A stretch of DNA of 64,000 bases from Aphidius gifuensis (GCF_014905175.1 NC_057793.1:806001-870000), one strand, 5' to 3'. Numbered from the stretch's first letter, positions 23,201 to 36,445 are shown. The notes: generated by a model not told the origin, from the sequence alone. A program made the numbers and translations.

Positions 23201-26200
23201 AATGGAACGAATATATTTTCATAATAAATTTGATTTTCCCAATTATTAATGTAGATATTATTTCTACAAGATATTTCAAGACAGTGTGATTGACATTTAA
23301 AATCCTGTATACATGACTGAAGATTCAAAATAGGTCCTTTTAATTTTGATAACAATCCTAGAATGGTCGATTGTGCGTCTAGGCAATATACATAATCAGA
23401 GGGGTGAAAACTTCTCTATATACATATCATTGACAAAGTCACCCTCGAGTGGCAGGATTAGAGATTAAATAACCAGCATCCCACAGTAAACCGTCCCTTA
23501 TGACTCGCTGAGCCATCAGGATCAAAGTCGAATTTTATACCAACAACTACCAACAATAAACAAACACACACACACACACACACACCGACTTCAAATGAAA
23601 ATTATATATACCACAATTATTTTATACACTCTATTAAATATTCCAATTATCTACTTATTTTTATACATTAAACATTAATTTAAATAATTAATTCATATAA
23701 TTATAAATTTTAATATAATTTTAATGAGAAAAAAAATGAATAAATAAATTAAAAGACTTTAAGTGATATCAACGATATAATCAATAATTTTTGATGAATG
23801 TTATAATGTCGCTGAATGATATTTTAATTGACCTATATGACTTAATAATATTTTAATAACGATTACTGATCTTACCATGATCGTTACTTTATACTATACA
23901 GCTATTTAAAAATCATCAACATCTGTTTCCTGTTTTTATAATAAAAAAAATAAAAATAAATAAATAAGACAAGTTACGGTGTATAATGTGTCTCGAGTAC
24001 AATTATGCACTTGTGCATATTTTGATTGCTTATCTGAGACATTGGCATGCCCTTACATGTCACTTGCATGATATAAAGCCGAAAAAAAAATATACATGCA
24101 TATTGAATTATAATGATACTGATAAAAAATTTTATATTAAAAAAAAAAGGGTAAAATACACCTGCAATTTATTATTTATGATTATTTAATCTTTTTTTTT
24201 TTAAGATTATAATGACATTGATCGACGGGTTCATAAATGTGTACAGGTATATTTTGTTTTGGATGGAAAGTACATTGACTTTTTGAATCATTTTGAATTC
24301 AAAGAATAAAAGTAGAGGGTGTTTATTTATTTTTTTGAGAGTAACACGTATTGCTTGGTAATCATCATGGGAACATGTACATTTTTTTGATCCAAGTGTT
24401 AATAATGTAAGGGGATCAGTATGGCAAATTTTGTAAATCCTATTTGATCCGATGACATAAAACAAACACTCCCATCGTACACTGTGGGATATTATATTTT
24501 ATTTTTAAAATGACATTGATTTTTTGTACGCATGAAAATCATAAATCATGAATTATATCAATATAATTATTGCTAATATTTTTTCTTTAAATAATACTTG
24601 ATAATATTTATAAATTTTTTGAATATATTTTTAATTTTAAAAAATAGTTTTTTTTGTATAAAATTAAATTATTGCAGAAACTCATGAAAATTAAATAAAA
24701 AATTATAACAGATATTAAAATACTCAAAAAATATATTAAAATATAATTTCAAGATTACTTTTTCATTATTACAAGTACGTGTATAATAATATAAATAAAA
24801 AAATTTACATTATATAAATAACCAATTCAACCCTTATTATACTGGGGGTTAAAAAATGGGCGTTTAAATATTCAAAAAAATAATTCAAATATACATTGGC
24901 ATACACACACACTGGCATTCAATTGAGAAAGTTGTTGAAAAAAAATTCTCTTTTTTTCTCTATATCAAAAGAAGAAAAAAAAAATATAATCAAGTGTAAA
25001 TTGATTGTTGTATTAAACTCAACTGATTCAAATATTTTAGCTGTATAAATTGAACTGCTCAATTATTGTATTTCGCATTTGAATGAAATAATACATATAA
25101 ATATATTTTTTTGATGTTCATTTTGTTTATAAATAACGCATGAATCGACATGAAATGACATGAAATGCGAAGACTAAATGACAATCGTTTTGTGATTCAC
25201 ATTAACACATGTGTGTAACGAGAAACAAGGGGAAGATATACAAGATACTTTCATATATATATATTTATAAAATTTAAACACTCATATATAACTACATGAA
25301 TAAAGAGGGATAAATATTGTAAACAAATGATGGATCAATGTGGAGATGAACAAGAGACACACCGCAAAATCTTATTGTCCCAAACGTGGACATGGGAAAC
25401 GAGCATGATGTATATCATCAACAAGCACAGCATCACTGAGGATATCGTCTAGTATATATTCCAATGATTTTCACTCCATTTAACAGATAATAAATATAAT
25501 AATATAGACTGGCTATTTACTCATTGGGGACACCTTGCTTTTGCTAAAACTTTATTTAACTAATTTATTTATTTTTTTTCTTTCTAATGCACACACGTGT
25601 CAATTCAATATCAAACATGATTCATGATAAAAATCTTTATAAAATGATCATTAACAAATAAATATAATACAGTATAAATTTATGAAAAAAAAAAAAATCA
25701 TATTTTTAATGGATATATAGAAAAAAAAAATAAAACAAATATTGATTTAAATTGACATGAATTTTGGGTAATATTTATATATTTTAGTTTTAATTAAATT
25801 GGAAAATTTTAAGGCATTTAATATATATGTTGCTTGATTTATTAAACAACGTGTTAATCATTGATTTTGAATTTACGGATAGTGATGATTGCTATAAAAT
25901 ATACAGCATTGATAATAGTCAGACTAATAAATCATGGATCTAACAAATAAGTAACTCAACCCTTTTACAAAGACCAATAGTATGCACATAGTACATACAA
26001 CTAAATAGAATATCAAAAATATTATTTTAATTTTATTTTTATAAGTTTACTATTGCGGAAAAATTTAAAAATTAAATTTATCAATAAGGCAATTTGAACG
26101 TTCCGACGCTCGCAAATATATAAAGATATATAATTTTTTTTTATCTTCAATAATGGATGAAAATTTTATTTTTCGCATTTAAAAAATTAATATTAAAAAA

Positions 26201-28990
26201 TTTGAATTTAATAGATATAAATATGGATTATTTAAACAATTCATTTTTATTTTTTTGTATAGGTATGTAAATTTATGATAAAAAAATTAAAAAATATATA
26301 TATTTGATGAAAAATAAAATAAAAAATTTAAAAAATAAGATAATGTTTATGTAACAATGATGGTAAAAGACTTGTGAATGACACGAAGCGTTCAAAAAAA
26401 ATGTATGACAGGAGGGCGTGTTGGCAAACGTGCTTGTTCTGGCCCTTCTTTACCATTTCAATAGTGCCAATCGAAAGTGACAGCGACAAACTGTAACATC
26501 ATACATATCCGATACCCATGAGAATATCTTGTCCCATACAAGTATTTATTTTTTTATTTTGTTCATTCATATTCTACTCATTTATATGGACACCTACGCA
26601 ACAAAAATATTTGAAAAAAAAAAAATAATAATAACAAAAACTCTCAACATAAAAAACATTATTTAAAATTAATTTTTTCATAGCAATTTTATGAAAAAAA
26701 AAAATAATATTAACATGATAATAAAATTTAAATAATCTTTAAATCTCCATTAAATTTTCTTGAATTATTTTTTTTTTTCCATCGAAAATCAGCAATTTAT
26801 AAAAAATAATTTTCACACGATTTAAAAATGTTTTTTTTTTTTTTTATAAATCAAAATTTTAAAAAATAAATAAATGATTGAATCTATTATATATCATAAA
26901 ATATATATAGCAGCCACTTTCTCACTATATTTTTTTTTTATATTTTTTTTCAAAGTACATAACGCTTTTGGTCTCAACCCTTTTTTAAAACTATTTAAAC
27001 GAGGGTAGTTTTTAAATTACACATTCATCATCGTTGCAAAGCAGTTGAATTATCCAACCCCGATGATATGTAATGTATACAATATATATATATATAAAAT
27101 TTTTAACATTTGCCTCTTCGATGTTATACAATGCCTTTGGCACGCGCCACAATAATACCCTCACAATGGCCTTTAAATTTAACGACATCTTTTGAAATTT
27201 TTAGTCTATTTAATTTTCTTTCCATATACAATCGCCCACAATTTGTAAAAATTTTTATATATGTAATGTGTATTGTTGAATTTAAAATTCATAAAAAATA
27301 ATAAATAATACACGATTTTTGTGAATTATTATTATTGAAAAAAGATAAGAGAAAATATGTTTCTTATTGTTTCGAAAAGGCAAATGTGAGAGAGAGTGGA
27401 AATCGACGAATATATCTCGAGTTGGTATATAAAATATAATTTTATATTTTCATACACTGCAGGTGTATGTAAATACATTTAAATAAAAATATTTATTTTT
27501 TTTATTTTTGTAAAAGCGTGAGTCTCGATCGATTTATGGTATTTAAAAATATAAATTGTCTTTCTCATATATAGCTACTTTAAATAATGATATGATATGT
27601 GTGTGTATATTTGTATATTTGTATTGTAAATATAAATTTTCTTGAATATATATTTTCAATGAAAAAAAAAAAAAAAGTTATCAACTTGATATCGCGAATT
27701 TAATGATATATTGAAAATACAATTTTACTTATGAAATATGTGTTTGTTGTAATACGAAATAAATATAGAACAAATTTCAAGACTAAAAAAAAATTTTTGA
27801 TAATTTTTTTACATGAATATAATGTAAAATTACAGAAAAAAATTGAATAATAAATTACAAAAAAAACATCTAAAGCAACCGAAAAAATTTATTAAAACAA
27901 CTAAAAAAATTTCAGCTTTTAATTTGTTTAAACAATAATAAAACAATGTTATTATAAATTTATAAAAATCATAAATCCTCAAAAAAATAAATAAACAATA
28001 CAATAATTATTTTTAAATTTTTTTCATGTTTTTATTTATAATTTTTATAATCTTTTAAGTTGAAAAGCCGTCAATAAACATTATTTCAATAAATCACTCT
28101 ATATTATTTCCCAAGTTATCCTATTTTTCCTGCTTTCTTTTATGTATATTTTTTTTTCAAACAAATAAAAACAAAATAGTGAATTAAAAACGATAGAAAA
28201 TTGATAAATCATATTAAAATTTAAAATCTAAATTGTTATATAAGAGTCTCGAATGATTCGAATGAATGATCGTTGTTTGGGTACACCAAGTAATTATTAT
28301 TATTATTACAAGTACTTTGCAAACATGTACAGATGAATATACACACAAACTTGTTTACTTGTATAAATGATATATAGAAAAAAATATAAAAGAGTAAAAA
28401 TCAAGTGAGCAAGAGAGAAAGTACTGTAGTATGCAGTTGGGTATACTTTGAAAAAGCGGAAATTACGTCTGGGGTTTCATCTCCGGTGTTGTGCCAAGTT
28501 TCAACTTGCTGAGGAATTCGCGGTAGCTCGTTTGGGGGATGTTGAACATAAACGGATGGCACCCCCGAGATGCAACGAACCCCTTGGTAAACGAATGAAA
28601 CTCACAACCAAAACCACCAACTTTCATTTTATATATATATACACATACGTATGTATTTATCCCAAGGTGGTTATTATATAACTTGAAAACGTCACTTTAT
28701 TATATTTCACTCTTTATGTATAATAATAATAATAAACTTTTTCGAGCGTAAAAATGATAAGAGTTTGGATATATCAAATTTTCATTATGTATTTTTCATA
28801 TTATTTTGACAATAAACAAAATATATTTTAAGAAAATTATAAATTATTTTCTAATAAATACACAAAAAAATTAAATAAATAATTTTTTTCATAAAAAATA
28901 TTTAATATACGATAACGTAATAATTATTAATAAAAAAAAAAAAAATAATTTTACATGTCTAGAGAATTAAAAACGTAGAAAAAAAAAAAA
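23201..28990. other. AT-rich non-coding stretch
   Basis: No gene is supported. It includes an (AC)n microsatellite at 23563-23585. Patches of mixed composition lie at 23280-23540, 25330-25450, 26390-26540, 27000-27180 and 28440-28610. The last has a 70-codon open frame lacking an ATG start and family similarity. Confidence 0.4.
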
Positions 28991-29029
28991 TAAAAAAAAA
29001 TAAAAATCAGCGCTAAAAGTAATTTCCTA

Positions 29030-29740
29030 TTGGCAACAAGATGGGGGTCGGTGCACTCGTGTAAAATTGCAAATTTAATATACGTATATATTCGGTGAAT
29101 ACAAGCAAACAAAAATACCGAGTTAGTGTTCAAACAACATCGAGGGTAATAAAGCCATCTTGAACTCTACCCGGTCCACCCCAAAAACTCATACTCCCTC
29201 ATCGTCGTATAGTATTCTTTCTAGAAGAATATAAATGGAAGACAAGGGAGAAGTAAAGATGGAGGCAGTATAGTCGATAGCAATCTATACTAGTTTCAAT
29301 ATATATATCTATATTTAGATAGTAGTCTCACCCTCTTTGGTAAGAGTTGCCAAGGCAACGAGTTCAACCCCTTCCGCAACTCCACGCAACACAGAGATTG
29401 CGCCCTTATCTTGACTTTACCCTCCTTTTCTATATGATTTTTCTCTCTCAATACTCTCAACCACTACTGATGGAGAATATACATTTAGCTATTTTATTTT
29501 TCCTCTACTAACATCCCTCCTAGATTTAACTTCGACGAATTTCACAAGCCTCCATCTTGCTACGAGACAATTCGCATGTCTTTCTTTTTTTCTCTTTCAT
29601 TTAATTTAACTGTGTCTTTGTTAAATATGTTTTCATCTTGGAGAATTTATCCCAGGTTTATATTATGTATCTGAAAACTCTCTCACTAAACCAAAACGTC
29701 GACCTTTGCCATATTGACAGAATGAAATTTCAAGCAACTT
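29030..29740. promoter_or_regulatory. GC-richer regulatory-looking island with RFX X-box
   Basis: About 700 bp of mixed composition in AT-rich surroundings. It contains GTTGCCAAGGCAAC (29346-29359), a full palindromic X-box as bound by RFX factors. CCATCTTG cores (YY1/Pleiohomeotic type) lie at about 29036 (minus), 29154 and 29554. No exon with splice sites is visible. It could be a promoter, enhancer or Polycomb-type element; this rests on motifs alone. Confidence 0.35.
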
Positions 29741-30385
29741 ACAACCAACGCGCATTTCAAGATTTCATCTCAATGTATCACAGTAATTTTATTACTCAAA
29801 TATATATAGATATCTGATTTGTCCTTTACTTATAAAAGTTTACAGCATAGTTTACAAATATTTTTTTTATAAACAAAATTTCTATACAGATCGAAAAAAT
29901 GAAAATTCAATTTAATTTTATGAAAAAAAAAAGCTCAGATATTTTTTTTGTGCTTCAATAGAGCGATATAATTTTTTTTTCAAGTGGAAAATAAAAAGAA
30001 AAAACAATGATCACAAGATTCTTGTGCGTATTTTAGTAAAGAGCCTTCTTCTTTGCGCACCCATGGCTCGTCTTGGATCCCTTGGGAAGGGAGAGAAAAC
30101 CCTGGCAAACTGATAACGATTTGATGTATAGCCCAGTTACGTCATTGGTCGAAAAGGAATATACCAAAGTCCAGATTACACAGATCGATAGGCTATATTA
30201 CGAACAAAGGACAATGATCGAAGAAGAAATTTTCTTATTTTTTGCTGAATTCTATATATTTTCTATAGTCATTTTTTTTTTTTAGTATTCAGCAATAAAA
30301 ATAACAAATATATATATATATTTATTCACACGTAGGGTGTTTTTAAATTCATTAAATAATTTATTAAAATAAAAACATTTAAAAA
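29741..30385. other. Non-coding stretch with one protein-like frame
   Basis: Positions 30040-30245 are of mixed composition and open on the plus strand for about 65 codons (…VEKEYTKVQITQIDRLYYEQ…), but without an ATG at the start. A possible acceptor TATTTTAG precedes it near 30036 and no clear donor follows. I cannot assign it. Confidence 0.25.
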
Positions 30386-30389
30386 AAAA

Positions 30390-30770
30390 ATAATAAAAAC
30401 ATATTTGTTGTTATCTAAATAATTATTCTTTAATTATTTGTTTTTTTTTTGTTTATTGAACGTTTTCAATGTCAGTACAGTGTGTTTATTATTAATCAAC
30501 TGCAATTTTGGATTTGAAAAAAGGAAAAAATAAAACTACCAAACAAAGTATAATCCAAACTGTTAGAAATTTTTGTCCAGAAGGTTGAATGAAAAACTAA
30601 TTGTATTCTTCAAGGACTTGGATAAATTGTAACTGCATTTACCGTTTTTTTATTTTCCAGTAAACATTATATTATCAATATTGTTTTTCATAATGCTATT
30701 TTTAAGGATACTAATAATTCGTTTTTACTTTTAAAATACTTATAGTTGTAATTCAAAAGTTTTCTTTTTT
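30390..30770. repeat. Gene-less remnant of the ten-cysteine gene block
   Basis: Similar to the upstream flanks of both ten-cysteine genes (21040-21390 and 31830-32220). Shared blocks are AACAAAGTATAATCCA, GTCCAGAAGGTT, ATGAAAAAC, TTTACCGTTTTTTTATTTTC and AAGGATAC(C/T)AATAATT. No gene copy is attached to it; it abuts the 3' flank of copy 2. This points to a third block whose gene was deleted. Confidence 0.6.
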
Positions 30771-31190
30771 TTTTTTTTTATTATTTATTCAATAATAATT
30801 GCATTTATTTATTTTTTGTGCTGTCCCAGAATATATACATTTTTCAGTACATAGATTATCTTATACATTTATTTCCTTTTGTTATATATATTATTTTAAT
30901 TTTTTAATTTTATATTTAGAAACTACCCCGTGCTTTATTTTATTCAATTTTAGTTTTAATTTTGTTTTTTTTATATGTTTTTACATTTGTTTATTTTTAA
31001 AAATTTTCAAATAATATTTTATAATTTGATTTATAGTTTTTTAGTAGAATATAATTTTTAAAGAATAATTATAAATTTTTGATAAATATATTATTTTATA
31101 TAGTAACAACAATATTGACCAATCAGCTGACTATATATATTAATCGATAATTTACGGTGAAATTTACCCCGAATTGACTGCAATCGCTGA

Positions 31191-31505
31191 CTACTTGCTG
31201 AAATGTGAACAATCATTTTCCCGACAACCCCAGCAACTACCACAATTTTTCCATGAGTCGCAGAATCCACTAATGGAGTTATCAGCTAAAGTTTTATAAT
31301 TAGGACCTACTGTGTAACACCATTTACTTTTGCTTCGTGTACAGTATTTCCAACATTTTCCACTGGAACATCCAAAGTCCGCACATTCAGATAACATTGA
31401 GACATTTGGTTCATAAGTGTGATCGTAAGATGTATCAGTTTTTATATAGTTCAATTCAAAACAAATGATTATTAAAAAAACTAAATATCCAAATGCAAAT
31501 TTCAT
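31191..31505 (-). CDS. Small secreted ten-cysteine protein, copy 2
   Basis: A 104-residue paralogue of the gene at 20328-20642. It has the same signal peptide (residues 1-23), the same DHTYEPN(V/I)SMLS segment after it, and the same ten mature cysteines, except that the last gap is four residues rather than three. Aromatic positions CWKYC, WCYT and NCGSCW are kept, while the loop between cysteines five and six (about residues 65-80) has changed almost completely. That pattern is typical of a conserved scaffold with a variable surface. The leader intron is conserved: donor ACAA/GTAAGC at 31707/31706 and acceptor TTTATTTACAG ending at 31566. Flanking DNA is duplicated on both sides. The extracellular role is unknown. 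Confidence 0.8.
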   Translation of the reverse strand: MKFAFGYLVFLIIICFELNYIKTDTSYDHTYEPNVSMLSECADFGCSSGKCWKYCTRSKSKWCYTVGPNYKTLADNSISGFCDSWKNCGSCWGCRENDCSHFSK

Positions 31506-31734
31506 CCTTAATTTTTTTTTTTTTTTCTTTTTCTTTTAAATTATTAAATTTTCAATATTATTTTACTGTAAATAAACAAAAAAAAAAAAAGTAATATTAT
31601 ATTGCTAATTTAAATTTTTAAAAATTATAAAACAATTTTTTTTCATATATTAATTAACGAAAAATAGACTTATTTTGTAATTATTAAAAATAACTTGTAG
31701 CTTACTTGTTTTTGATGTGTATATTAACTTTTAG

Positions 31735-31765
31735 AACAGCTACTTTATGGTCTCCTTTATAAATA
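31735..31765 (-). promoter_or_regulatory. TATA-type promoter of ten-cysteine gene copy 2
   Basis: TATTTATAAA on the minus strand (31756-31765), about 50 bp before the leader-intron donor at 31707, parallel to copy 1. Confidence 0.5.
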
Positions 31766-32225
31766 CCTTTTTTTTATCGATATCTTCAACTAATCGTTTT
31801 ATTACGCAACAATAGATACGGAATAATATATCGAAAAAAAAACAACAACATTATTTTTATTTAAATAATTATGTTATAATTATTTTTTTGTTTATCAAAC
31901 ATTTTCAAATGAAAGTTTAAAGTATTCTATTGTTATGTCAACTGCAATTTATTCTATATCAAAAAAAGATAAAATAAAATTACTATAGTCATAAAAGTAA
32001 TCGACGTGTCCAGAAAGTTATATGAAAAACAAATTATATTTTTCAAGGACTTGGGTAAATTGGAACTGAATTTACTGTTTTTATATTTTCCAGTAAAAAT
32101 TATTATCAATATTGTTTTTCATATTGCTATTTTTAAGGATAACAATAATTTGTTTTTCCTTTTAAAATGCTTTACCAAGGCTGTCAATTTTTTTTGTTTA
32201 TTAATTTTTCACTAATAATTGATAA

Positions 32226-34500
32226 TAAAATATTTTAATATAGTTGTTAGTATACAAAAATCAATTTTTAAATATATGTTAAATAATTCTTCAAAATTAT
32301 TTAATTTTTAAAATTCATTAAAATAATAATAATAATTTTTCTTTTTAATTTCCAGTTGAATAAAATACAAATAATTATATTAAATAATTTACAGCATTTA
32401 AAAAATAAACAGCATTTTGACAATAAAATAAAAAATATATATTTTTTCACGCTAGGATATTTTTAAATTTATTAAATAATTTATTAAAATAAAAATATTT
32501 TTAAAAAATAATAAAAACAAGAATTTATATATATAGTTTTTTATTTATTCTTTGGAAATTGGAAAAAAGTCGCTGAAAATTTAAAGACTAGCTAGTTTAG
32601 GGTGACAAAAAAAATGATGCCTGTATCATTAAAGAGGGGTTGAATTTAAAAAGAAGTCGTTAGATGTGCCTGCGGCATAAAACCATCACATCATTTTACT
32701 CCACAAGGAATTAAATTTTTATCTTTCGTTGAGAGTTTGAGCGATGTTGTGCCGAAGAATAAGAAGAAAAAAAAAATAAATAAATAAATAAATCCAAAAA
32801 AATAGAGAGAGAATTTTAAAAAATACTTTTCATTTTCATTTTTTTTAATACCAACTTGGTGGATAAAATTTTTATTAATGTTTGATAATATATAGCTCAA
32901 AATAAATATATAAAATTCTATGATCATGATATGGGAATAAAGCATCCGTGTTCAAGACAATGTGATATGTTGAATCAAGATCATGTGAGATGATGAAATT
33001 TTTCATAAAAATGTTGTCAAAAAAATAAATCCAATTGAGGAAAAAAATGAATGAAGCATCCTTGTGATTTGAGTGAAAAGAAAGATGACAAATGGATGAA
33101 TAAAAAAATACATTTAACGAGAATAAAAAAAGATAAATTGTAAATGACTGAAGCTATAAAAAGCTACATTATTTTACGATAGATAGACACGAAAACTTGC
33201 CAACACATACAGGATCATCATTTTTATATTTTATTTATTTTTTTTGATAAAGTATTTATTCGCCGAGAAAAAACACAAAATCATCATCAAATTTTACGAA
33301 TTTTTTCTAAATCATTTGTGTCTTTTTTTTTTTCATCGCATTTTAATTTAAATATTTTTTTTAAATGTTAAAAATAATATTAAAAAAATGTTAAAATAAA
33401 TTAGCCCTTATTTTAGAAAGATAAAAAAATTTGATGTGCTTCACAGTCAAGTTGCAAAACTATGAAAGCTTCTATTGTAGAAAAATTATCATTAAGCAGA
33501 AATCAGTTGTTGAATTGTGGTTTTTTAACTCGCACAATATATATCCAATATGTTGGTCTTTCTTCCAAGTACATTTAGCCACAGTAATCATCTGAGTTTA
33601 AATCATTCTACGGCCATTTATCACAACTGCCACAAACAGATATAATTTTTAACATCAGATTTCTGTTTGACCGTGATAATAAATATTTATTATTATACTA
33701 AGAATTATAAGCTCACTTTATTAACATCCAAATTAATTACCCAATAACTCAATTAGTCCTATAAAAAAAAATATAGAAAATAAATTTCTAATAATTAAAT
33801 AATTTTCTAATCGAAATTTTTCATCATTTACTTGTTAGTTTGGATAGAAATATATATTTTTTTTGTCAAGATGATGTTTCAAGAATAATGTGATAATAAA
33901 AATAAGCAAGTTGACAGACGTGATGACATACTGGTTCATAATAATGACAACAATATTTAGGACCACTCACGTCGTACGTAGAAATTGCTGTTTCTAGCTC
34001 CTGCCGACTTTTGTATATTTTTTTTTTTTCAATGTTATATTTTGATATATTTTTTATTTTCATCTTTTTGGTCGTGGGTAATTAAGCATATCTTGTCTAC
34101 GAAGTCTGGCTTCTTCTGGTGTGTATCAGTCGGCGTTTTTTAAAAATTCTTTCAGCTTTTTTTTTACACACAAAGAAAAGTTTTTTTTTTTTTTTTTTTA
34201 ACCGCGATAATTGATTCAGCAAATTAAATTAAATTTTTATTTGATAAATGTGTTGTCTAGGTCATGTGCGGCAAATTATATTCAAAATATTTGTATGTTT
34301 ATCATTGATAATTGAATAAGTGTGTTGTGGTGTTTTTTATTTTTTTTATTATTGATATTGTTTTTTAGAATTTTGAAATTAGTAATATTTTAAATATTAC
34401 TTTGTATGGTAGAATATATTTGTGGTAATAAATGGTACTGGAAACGCTATCTGACGACGAGACTATCGGAGCAATATATTTTCCCGCACTTTTATCAAAT
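32226..34500. other. AT-rich non-coding stretch
   Basis: No supported gene. A minus-strand frame at about 33976-34063 begins with ATG and meets a good donor (GAC/GTGAGT near 33975). It is preceded by another short open piece near 34066-34130, but no downstream exon was found. Confidence 0.35.
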
Positions 34501-34876
34501 GAAAACTGAACGCCATGGCGGCCAAAACATAAACTACCAATTTGTCGGTAAACAAAATAGCTGTCGATAAAAAAAAAAAAAACAACAACAACAAAACAAT
34601 CATAATAATAAAAATAAATATTATTTGACAAATGTTGACAAATATGTCAAATTATTAGCTGAATATAATTTCTTTAATTGATTACTTTTTGTAAATTAAA
34701 AAAGGTATTTATTCAAATTTTCCATATTTAATTGACTTCAATCATGATTTTTGTTATAAAAAATAATATTTAATTTGTTTAAGAATCAGCTAACCTGAAC
34801 AAGTATAATCTACATGATTGATAAATAATTTTTCCATCACAATAAACAAAAAATTTGTCAATAAAAATCAATCGAA
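34500..34876 (+). promoter_or_regulatory. Presumed promoter/5' leader of the NXF gene
   Basis: Contains the palindromic GCCATGGC within CGCCATGGCGGCC (34511-34523), a YY1/Pleiohomeotic-type core, in otherwise AT-rich sequence. No TATA box at a fitting place is obvious. The leader just before the start codon is A-rich. Confidence 0.3.
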
Positions 34877-36445
34877 ATGATGCAAATTAAACCAAATCCA
34901 ATGCAGCTCGACATTTCGTCGTTTGGAAATTTCGAAAAAAAAGGTGCAATGCAAAAAGAAAAAGCCCTGATATCAAGAAATGATGTCTGGCATAAAATAG
35001 TAATAATAAATGGTACAAAATATGACAAAGAATATTTACTAAAAACAATATTAAATGCAGTACATCCAGCAGACATGATACCAGTACGTTATCAAACAAC
35101 AGGTTGTGACACATTTTTCATAGCAAGAAATTGTAGTGCAGCAATTGAAAAGCTATGTGAAAATAAATTACTAATTAAAGTAATAAATAAAGAACCAATA
35201 ATATTAAATATAACACTTGCATATGCATCAGTTGCTGATTTAAAAATCAGCATAAAGCCATTAATATTATCATCATTAATAAAAAGATATGATAAACAAA
35301 AATGTTTAATTAATTTAGAAAATTTTCATCGTGATGATGAATTGCTTAAAAATGTTTATTGTCCAATATCACAAGTACGTACATTTAATCATGTATTAAA
35401 ACTCATTGAGACATCAACAACACCATCATTTGTCTCATTGACAATGTTAAATTTAAAAAATAATAATTTAACAACATTAGCTGCATTTGAAAATGCAAAT
35501 TTAAATACACTTAATTATTTAGATATTAGAAATAATTTACTTATTGATATTAATACACTTGGTCCATTAGTTAGAATGCCAATTAAAATTTTATACCTTG
35601 ATGGCAATCCACTGTGTGAAAATTATTCAAATGCTCAATTATATATCAATTCAGTTAAAAAATATTGTGGAAAATTAAAAAAACTTGATGGTATTACTAT
35701 TGAGGATATAGATTTACCAAATATTTATGAATCATATTTACCTGATAGAAATATTGAGTGTCTTGTTAAATTATTTACAAGTCATTTTTTCACACTTCAT
35801 GATCAGAATGATAAATCCATCATGTATGGCTTGTATCATGATGATGCGCTGTATTCAGTTACAGCTAAATCATGTGAAAAAAATGATGTTAATGATGTCA
35901 AATCGTACTTTAATATAAATAGAAATTTAATTCAAGATAATAGTTTTAATATGAATGACAAATTAATATATCATGGACCTGATGAGATTATTAAAATACT
36001 GGGTCAACAAAATTTTTGTATTCATGATAAAAATTCATTTAGCTATGATTTAATTTTCATGAATAAAGACAAAATAATATTCACAGTTTATGGATTGCTA
36101 GTAACAAGTCCAAATTCAAGAAGCTTTAATTTTAATCGTACATTTGTTTTGTTGAAAATTTATAATGAATATAAAATTTTAAATGATATGTATCATATTG
36201 GTGATTATTTGCCAAATGTAATGGCAAATTTAAATAATTATAATATTGATTATACATACAAACCACAGTGGCTAAGTCGAAATGAAAAGAATATATTAAT
36301 TAAAAAATTTATGAAGTTGTCAACGTTGAATGAAGTGTCATCAATGAAATTGCTTGAAGCTAATAATTGGAATATTAAAAAAGCTGTTATACAATTTGTT
36401 AAAAAATATAAATCATCTGGGATTCCAGCTGAGGCATTTATGTAA
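34877..36445 (+). CDS. NXF1-like: Nuclear RNA export factor (NXF/TAP family), intronless
   Basis: 522 residues in one exon. NXF proteins with their partner NXT/p15 carry mRNA through nuclear pores. The full family layout is visible. An RRM-like domain starts at Trp38 (WHKIVIINGTKYDKEYLL). Leucine-rich repeats fill about 170-285 (LTMLNLKNNNLTTL, LNYLDIRNNLLIDI, IKILYLDGNPL). An NTF2-like domain spans about 290-455, and a C-terminal TAP-C/UBA domain about 467-522, with LEANNWN and the ending IPAEAFM typical of nucleoporin binding. The family usually has a longer Arg/Gly-rich N-terminus before the RRM; here only about 37 residues precede it. The lack of introns and the short N-terminus suggest a retrocopy or specialised paralogue (compare the fly germline NXFs), but an intron-poor orthologue is possible. 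The frame is intact, so it is probably functional. Confidence 0.9.
   Translation: MMQIKPNPMQLDISSFGNFEKKGAMQKEKALISRNDVWHKIVIINGTKYDKEYLLKTILNAVHPADMIPVRYQTTGCDTFFIARNCSAAIEKLCENKLLIKVINKEPIILNITLAYASVADLKISIKPLILSSLIKRYDKQKCLINLENFHRDDELLKNVYCPISQVRTFNHVLKLIETSTTPSFVSLTMLNLKNNNLTTLAAFENANLNTLNYLDIRNNLLIDINTLGPLVRMPIKILYLDGNPLCENYSNAQLYINSVKKYCGKLKKLDGITIEDIDLPNIYESYLPDRNIECLVKLFTSHFFTLHDQNDKSIMYGLYHDDALYSVTAKSCEKNDVNDVKSYFNINRNLIQDNSFNMNDKLIYHGPDEIIKILGQQNFCIHDKNSFSYDLIFMNKDKIIFTVYGLLVTSPNSRSFNFNRTFVLLKIYNEYKILNDMYHIGDYLPNVMANLNNYNIDYTYKPQWLSRNEKNILIKKFMKLSTLNEVSSMKLLEANNWNIKKAVIQFVKKYKSSGIPAEAFM

Noticed and set aside
28448..28681. 77-codon frame on the plus strand
   Set aside because: It has no ATG at its start, the second half is translated AT repeats, and no similarity is recognised.
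30040..30285. Frame with VEKEYTKVQITQIDRLYYEQ as a coding exon
   Set aside because: The acceptor is weak, there is no donor, no ATG and no family; left as an unexplained patch.
33866..34130. Minus-strand first exon ending at GAC/GTGAGT
   Set aside because: Only the donor is good. The frame is Lys/Ile-rich AT translation and no downstream exon could be found.
34858..35114. Minus-strand frames under the NXF gene
   Set aside because: Shadows of the NXF coding sequence, which has clear family domains.
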